DNA from: an uncultured Clostridium sp.
GTDB taxonomy: Bacteria > Bacillota_A > Clostridia > TANB77 > CAG-508
Reading direction: 5' to 3'
Assembly: GCA_947244675.1 (NCBI GenBank)
Contig: CAMXLV010000084.1
Coordinates: forward strand, 1 to 8,062
Length of the DNA stretch: 8,062 nt
The position numbers and the translations under genes are program-made. Shown here piece after piece: positions 5,107 to 8,062 of this stretch (within the stretch, counting starts at the first letter, position 1; the number at the start of each line of letters is the position of its first letter). The notes beneath the pieces are model-generated. The model was not told where the DNA came from. It did not search any database and was given only the letters and a program-made list of their open reading frames with translations.

Positions 5107-7371
5107 ATGATAGCAGAAGTAATTATAAATAGAACTGCCAAACAATTAAATAGAACTTTTGATTATCATGTCCCTAAAAGTTTAGAGGGACTTATTTTCG
5201 TTGGAAGCAAAATTTTAGTTCCATTTGGCAAAAGTGAAAAATTAGAAGAAGCTTTTGTGGTAGGAATAAAAGAGAAAACAAACTATCCAGATAAAATAAA
5301 AGAAATATCACAATTAGAAGAACAATTAAAAGATGAAAGAATAGCTTTAGCTAAATGGATGGCAAAACGATATTTTTGTAATATGTCAGATTGTATTAAA
5401 CTAATGTTAACACCAGGAACCAGAACTAAAAATAAAGAAAAGAGAATGCAAGACAAAACAATAAATGCTGTTTATTTGAGAAAAAAGATAGAAGAAATTG
5501 AATTAGAAATAGAAATTGGAAACATAAAATCCGATAAACATAAAAAAATAATCTATTTTGTCAAAAATAATGAAGGAGTAACCATACCTGAAATAGAAAT
5601 GTTTACAAATGGTTCAAGATCAATGGTAAATACTTTAATTAAAAATGGTTATTTGGAAGTAGTAGAACAAAAAATTAAGAGAGATCCTTTATTAGAAAAA
5701 AATAGTAATAAAATTAAACAAATAGAAAAAGCACAAAAACTAGTATTAACACAAGAACAAAAAGAGGCATACCAGAAAATAGAAAATAAAATGCAAGAAA
5801 AAGCTTACCAAGTTTTTTTATTGCATGGTGTAACTGGTTCACGGAAAAACCGAAATTTATTTACAACTAATACGGAAAAGCATTAGAACAAGAGAAAACA
5901 GCTATTTTATTGGTGCCAGAAATATCATTAACGCCACAAATGTTAGATCGATTTATTGCTAGATTTGGCAAAGAAAAACTTGCTGTGTTACATAGCAAAC
6001 TTTCCATAGGAGAAAGACATGATGAATGGGAAAGAATAAAAGAGGGAAAAGCAAATATTGTAATTGGTGCTAGATCTGCTATTTTTGCTCCTATGGAAAA
6101 TTTAGGAATTATTATAATTGATGAAGAACATGATAGTTCTTATAAGTCAGAAGCAAATCCAAAATATGATGCTAAAGAAGTAGCTAAAAAAATTGCAAAA
6201 TACCAAAAATGCCCATTAGTATTAGGAAGTGCTACACCAGATTTGAAATCTTATTATAAAGCCAAAAATGAAAACCAAATAGAGTTATTAACATTAACCA
6301 AAAGAGCCAATCAATCTGCTATGCCTGAGGTAGAAGTAGTAGATTTAAAACAAGAATTAGCGCAAGGCAATCGTTCAATGTTAAGTATGGATTTATATAC
6401 AGCTATTGAAAAGAATTTAAAGGAAAAAAGACAGACAATTTTATTTTTAAATCGAAGAGGTTATTCAACTTTTATTATGTGTAGAAATTGTGGATACACA
6501 GTAAATTGCAAAAACTGTAATATTAGTATGACTTATCATCGTTATGAGAAGAAACTAAAATGTCATTATTGTGGCTATGAAGAAGAAGTGGTAACCATTT
6601 GCCCAGAATGTCATAGTGATAAAATCCGTTACTTTGGAACAGGAACTCAAAAATTAGAGCAAGAGATTCAAAAACAGTTTCCAGAGGCAACAACTATTAG
6701 AATGGATGTAGATACTGTAACTAAGAAAAATTCACATGAAGAAATTTTAAATCAATTTAAAAATGAAAATATAGACATATTAATTGGAACACAAATGGTA
6801 GTAAAAGGACATCATTTTCCAAAGGTTACTTTAGTAGGTGTCATAGCAGCAGATAGTTCTTTAAATATAGATGATTATAGAGCAAATGAAAGAACCTTTC
6901 AAATATTAACACAAGTAGCAGGAAGAGCAGGAAGAGAGAATTTACCACGGAAAAGTAATTATACAAAGCTATAACCCAGAAAATTTTAGTATCCAATGTG
7001 CAAAAAAACAAGATTATATATCTTTTTATGAAACAGAAATAGCATTACGAAAACAGTTGAAATATCCACCATTTTGCGATATAATAGTAATAAGTTTTAC
7101 TAGTTTAGAAGAAAAAGAAATACAAATGTTAAGTAAGTGGGTTTATGAATATTTAAAAAAAGAATTCAAAGAAGAATCCTTTAAAATTTTTAAACCAATG
7201 CCATCACCAATTGATAAAATACAAAATAAAATACGTTACAGAATTATCATAAAAGGAAGTATGACAGAAAAAGCAAATGAAATATTAAATCAATGTATGA
7301 AAGAAGTTTATAATAAAAATATAAAATCAACTAGAATAATGATAGATGTTAATCCCAATAATATGATGTAG
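5107..7371 (+). CDS. priA: Primosomal protein PriA (3'-5' helicase), encoded across three +1 frameshifts
   Basis: PriA reloads the replicative helicase at stalled forks. Reading 5107-5841, 5843-5872, 5874-6947 and 6949-7368, skipping one C at 5842, 5873 and 6948, gives about 753 residues, a normal PriA length. In that numbering: DNA-binding and winged-helix region 1-210; Walker A GVTGSGKT (241-248); VPEISLTPQ; DEEH (338-341); GSATP (373-377); eight zinc-binding Cys (458, 461, 467, 470, 485, 488, 498, 501); GTQMVVKGHHFP; QVAGRAGR (about 602-609); and the C-terminal YPPF...DVNP domain. No domain is missing and no other stop interrupts the composite frame, which argues against decay. Without shifting, translation ends at 5886 with 259 residues and no helicase. 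The later fragments begin only at TTG codons (5910, 7057) without ribosome binding sites, so they are not separate genes. AAAAGGAG precedes the ATG. A sequencing artefact or recent pseudogene remains possible. Confidence 0.9.
5842..5844 (+). other. Proposed +1 frameshift site 1: in-frame CGG inside the PriA Walker A motif
   Basis: The upstream frame reads GGT-TCA-CGG-AAA-AAC. PriA homology demands Gly-Ser-Gly-Lys-Thr, obtained by skipping C5842: GGT-TCA-(C)-GGA-AAA-ACC. CGG is codon 246 of the zero frame. If CGG were read as any amino acid without shifting, the ribosome would stop 14 codons later at TAG 5884-5886. No strong stem-loop follows and no Shine-Dalgarno-like stimulator is obvious upstream; only a 4-bp GGTT/AACC pairing is possible around the site. 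Confidence 0.72.
5873..5875 (+). other. Proposed +1 frameshift site 2: in-frame CGG ten codons after site 1
   Basis: In the frame entered after site 1, the codons are CAA-CTA-ATA-CGG-AAA-AGC. Skipping C5873 gives CAA-CTA-ATA-(C)-GGA-AAA-GCA-TTA-GAA-CAA, that is QLIGKALEQ, running straight into the conserved AILLVPEISLTPQ. Without the shift, translation would end at TAG 5960-5962. Simply adding one A in the A run (QLIRKALEQ, with a base excess in AAAA) would also restore the frame; I prefer the CGG explanation because it is shared by all three sites. Confidence 0.68.
6948..6950 (+). other. Proposed +1 frameshift site 3: in-frame CGG after the PriA motif VI
   Basis: The frame after QVAGRAGREN reads TTA-CCA-CGG-AAA-AGT and stops at TAA 6972-6974. 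Skipping C6948 gives TTA-CCA-(C)-GGA-AAA-GTA-ATT-ATA-CAA, that is LPGKVIIQ, followed by SYNPENFSI, the expected PriA continuation. The context (NNA-CGG-AAA-A, shift to Gly-Lys) is the same as at the other two sites. Failure here would leave the helicase core but remove the last 140 residues. Confidence 0.72.
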
Positions 7372-7420
7372 GTAGTTTCTTCAAAATGAGATTAGAAAAA
7401 GAAGCAAAGGAGTAAGAAAA

Positions 7421-7897
7421 ATGGCGATTAGGAATTTAAGATTAGAAAGAGATGAAATTTTAAAAAAGAAATCAAGAGAAGTAGAAGAAATTGATGAAAA
7501 AATACAGATTTTAATAGATGATATGATCGAAACAATGCATAAGTATAATGGAGTAGGCTTGGCTGCTGTCCAAGTAGGCGTTTTAAAACAAGTGATTGTA
7601 ATTGATCTTTATGATGATAAAGGTCCAATTGTATTAATTAATCCAGTTATACTTAAAACCAAAGGAGAAAGAGAAATAGATGAAGGCTGTCTTAGCTTTC
7701 CTAATCAATTTGCTAAAGTTATAAGACCAGAAGAAGTTGTAGCAGAGTATACGAATAGAGAAGGAAAAAGAATGAGAGTAAAGGCGAAAGAATTATTAGC
7801 ACAAGCTATTTGCCATGAAGTAGATCACTTAAATGGAGAAGTATTTATGGATAAAATAATACCAGGAACTTTAGAATATATAGAGCCAGAGAAGTAG
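7421..7897 (+). CDS. def: Peptide deformylase
   Basis: The enzyme removes the N-formyl group from nascent proteins at the ribosome exit, using a metal ion (usually Fe2+). The 158-residue length fits the short bacterial forms. The three signature motifs are present: GVGLAAVQVG (44-53), where most homologues have Pro instead of V50; EGCLS (88-92), with metal ligand C90; and HEVDH (132-136), with metal ligands H132 and H136 and catalytic E133. Q51 and L91, which help hold the transition state, are kept. The start follows AAAGGAG (7406-7412). It lies 49 bases after priA, as in the conserved priA-def-fmt cluster, but the next gene does not begin like fmt. The A-V-Q variant is unusual but probably tolerated, since the catalytic groups are intact. 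Confidence 0.95.
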   Translation: MAIRNLRLERDEILKKKSREVEEIDEKIQILIDDMIETMHKYNGVGLAAVQVGVLKQVIVIDLYDDKGPIVLINPVILKTKGEREIDEGCLSFPNQFAKVIRPEEVVAEYTNREGKRMRVKAKELLAQAICHEVDHLNGEVFMDKIIPGTLEYIEPEK

Positions 7898-7926
7898 GAA
7901 TATAAACTGGAAAGTGGTGAGAAATA

Positions 7927-8062
7927 ATGCCAGAAATAGAAAAAAAGTATATTTTACTTAGAAAAGATGGTTATGGTGTAAAGGAAGCAGGAGAAAAGCT
8001 TGGTAAAAATAAAAATTGGGCTTGTATAGAAGAAAAAAAAGTCAAAAAATTAGGATTATTAA
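7927..8062 (+). CDS. 5' part of an unrecognised gene, cut by the window edge
   Basis: Forty-five codons are open from the ATG at 7927 to the edge, preceded by a GGTGAG site 7 bases upstream and 29 bases after the def stop. The fragment is MPEIEKKYILLRKDGYGVKE, then a short segment ending KKVKKLGLL. It is basic and the stretch from about residue 15 to 45 could be a helix-turn-helix (VKEAGEKLGKNKNWACIEE), so a DNA-binding or adaptor protein is possible, but I do not recognise it. It lacks the start of methionyl-tRNA formyltransferase, the usual gene after def. Codon choice matches its neighbours. Confidence 0.6.
   Translation, partial: MPEIEKKYILLRKDGYGVKEAGEKLGKNKNWACIEEKKVKKLGLL

Noticed and set aside
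5836..5851. Stimulatory stem-loop at frameshift site 1 (GGTT/AACC)
   Set aside because: Only four pairs around an eight-base loop, and nothing comparable at sites 2 and 3.
5910..6974. Separate helicase gene starting at TTG 5910
   Set aside because: There is no ribosome binding site, the start is in the middle of the conserved VPEISLTP segment, and Walker A lies upstream in another frame. It is the third-frame part of priA.
7057..7371. Separate small gene starting at TTG 7057
   Set aside because: PriA homology begins upstream at 6949 in the same frame, and no ribosome binding site is seen. It is the C-terminal part of priA.
5107..7371. priA as an ordinary decayed pseudogene
   Set aside because: All motifs and zinc ligands are intact, there are no other stops or frame changes, and the three lesions are the same event at the same codon. 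Kept only as a minor alternative.

Overview
The window is AT-rich, and every gene I support lies on the + strand with short gaps, small overlaps and strong AGGAGG-type ribosome binding sites. The gene order (yicC, remA, rpoZ, gmk, ..., priA, def) is the housekeeping cluster of low-GC Gram-positive bacteria, and a rubrerythrin points to an anaerobe. I infer a member of Bacillota, most likely Clostridia. I cannot name a genus.

Layout. Positions 1-84 show nothing I can support. A textbook vegetative promoter (85-113) drives a single rubrerythrin gene (137-676), followed by a 19-bp perfect hairpin (695-743). Next come rsmE (778-1536), an unrecognised Lys-rich four-helix membrane protein (1563-2210), yicC (2203-3084), remA (3096-3356), rpoZ (3358-3546) and gmk (3540-4103), several of them overlapping or nearly so. 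A weak hairpin lies over the gmk stop. Then follow a cyanophycin-synthetase-like ATP-grasp protein (4160-5083), priA (5107-7371), def (7421-7897) and the first 45 codons of an unrecognised gene (7927 to the edge). The well-known Bacillus order is yicC-remA-gmk-rpoZ-coaBC-priA-def. Here rpoZ and gmk are swapped, and the ATP-grasp gene stands where coaBC would be.

The most notable feature is priA. It is split over three reading frames, yet every domain of a roughly 753-residue PriA is present and well conserved. The three frame changes (5842, 5873, 6948) are all +1 and are the same event: an in-frame CGG codon in the context NNA-CGG-AAA-A, where PriA homology resumes by skipping the C and reading GGA-AAA (Gly-Lys). 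CGG occurs in frame nowhere else in the window. This looks like recurrent +1 translational frameshifting at an unassigned or very rare codon. The first site lies inside the Walker A motif, so no helicase can be made without it. A motif-specific sequencing artefact is the main rival explanation. It is weakened, but not excluded, by several intact AGGAAAA strings elsewhere, including one inside priA.

Together the genes cover oxidative-stress defence (rubrerythrin), ribosome and RNA maintenance (rsmE, yicC), transcription and matrix regulation (rpoZ, remA), nucleotide supply (gmk), replication restart (priA) and N-terminal protein processing (def).
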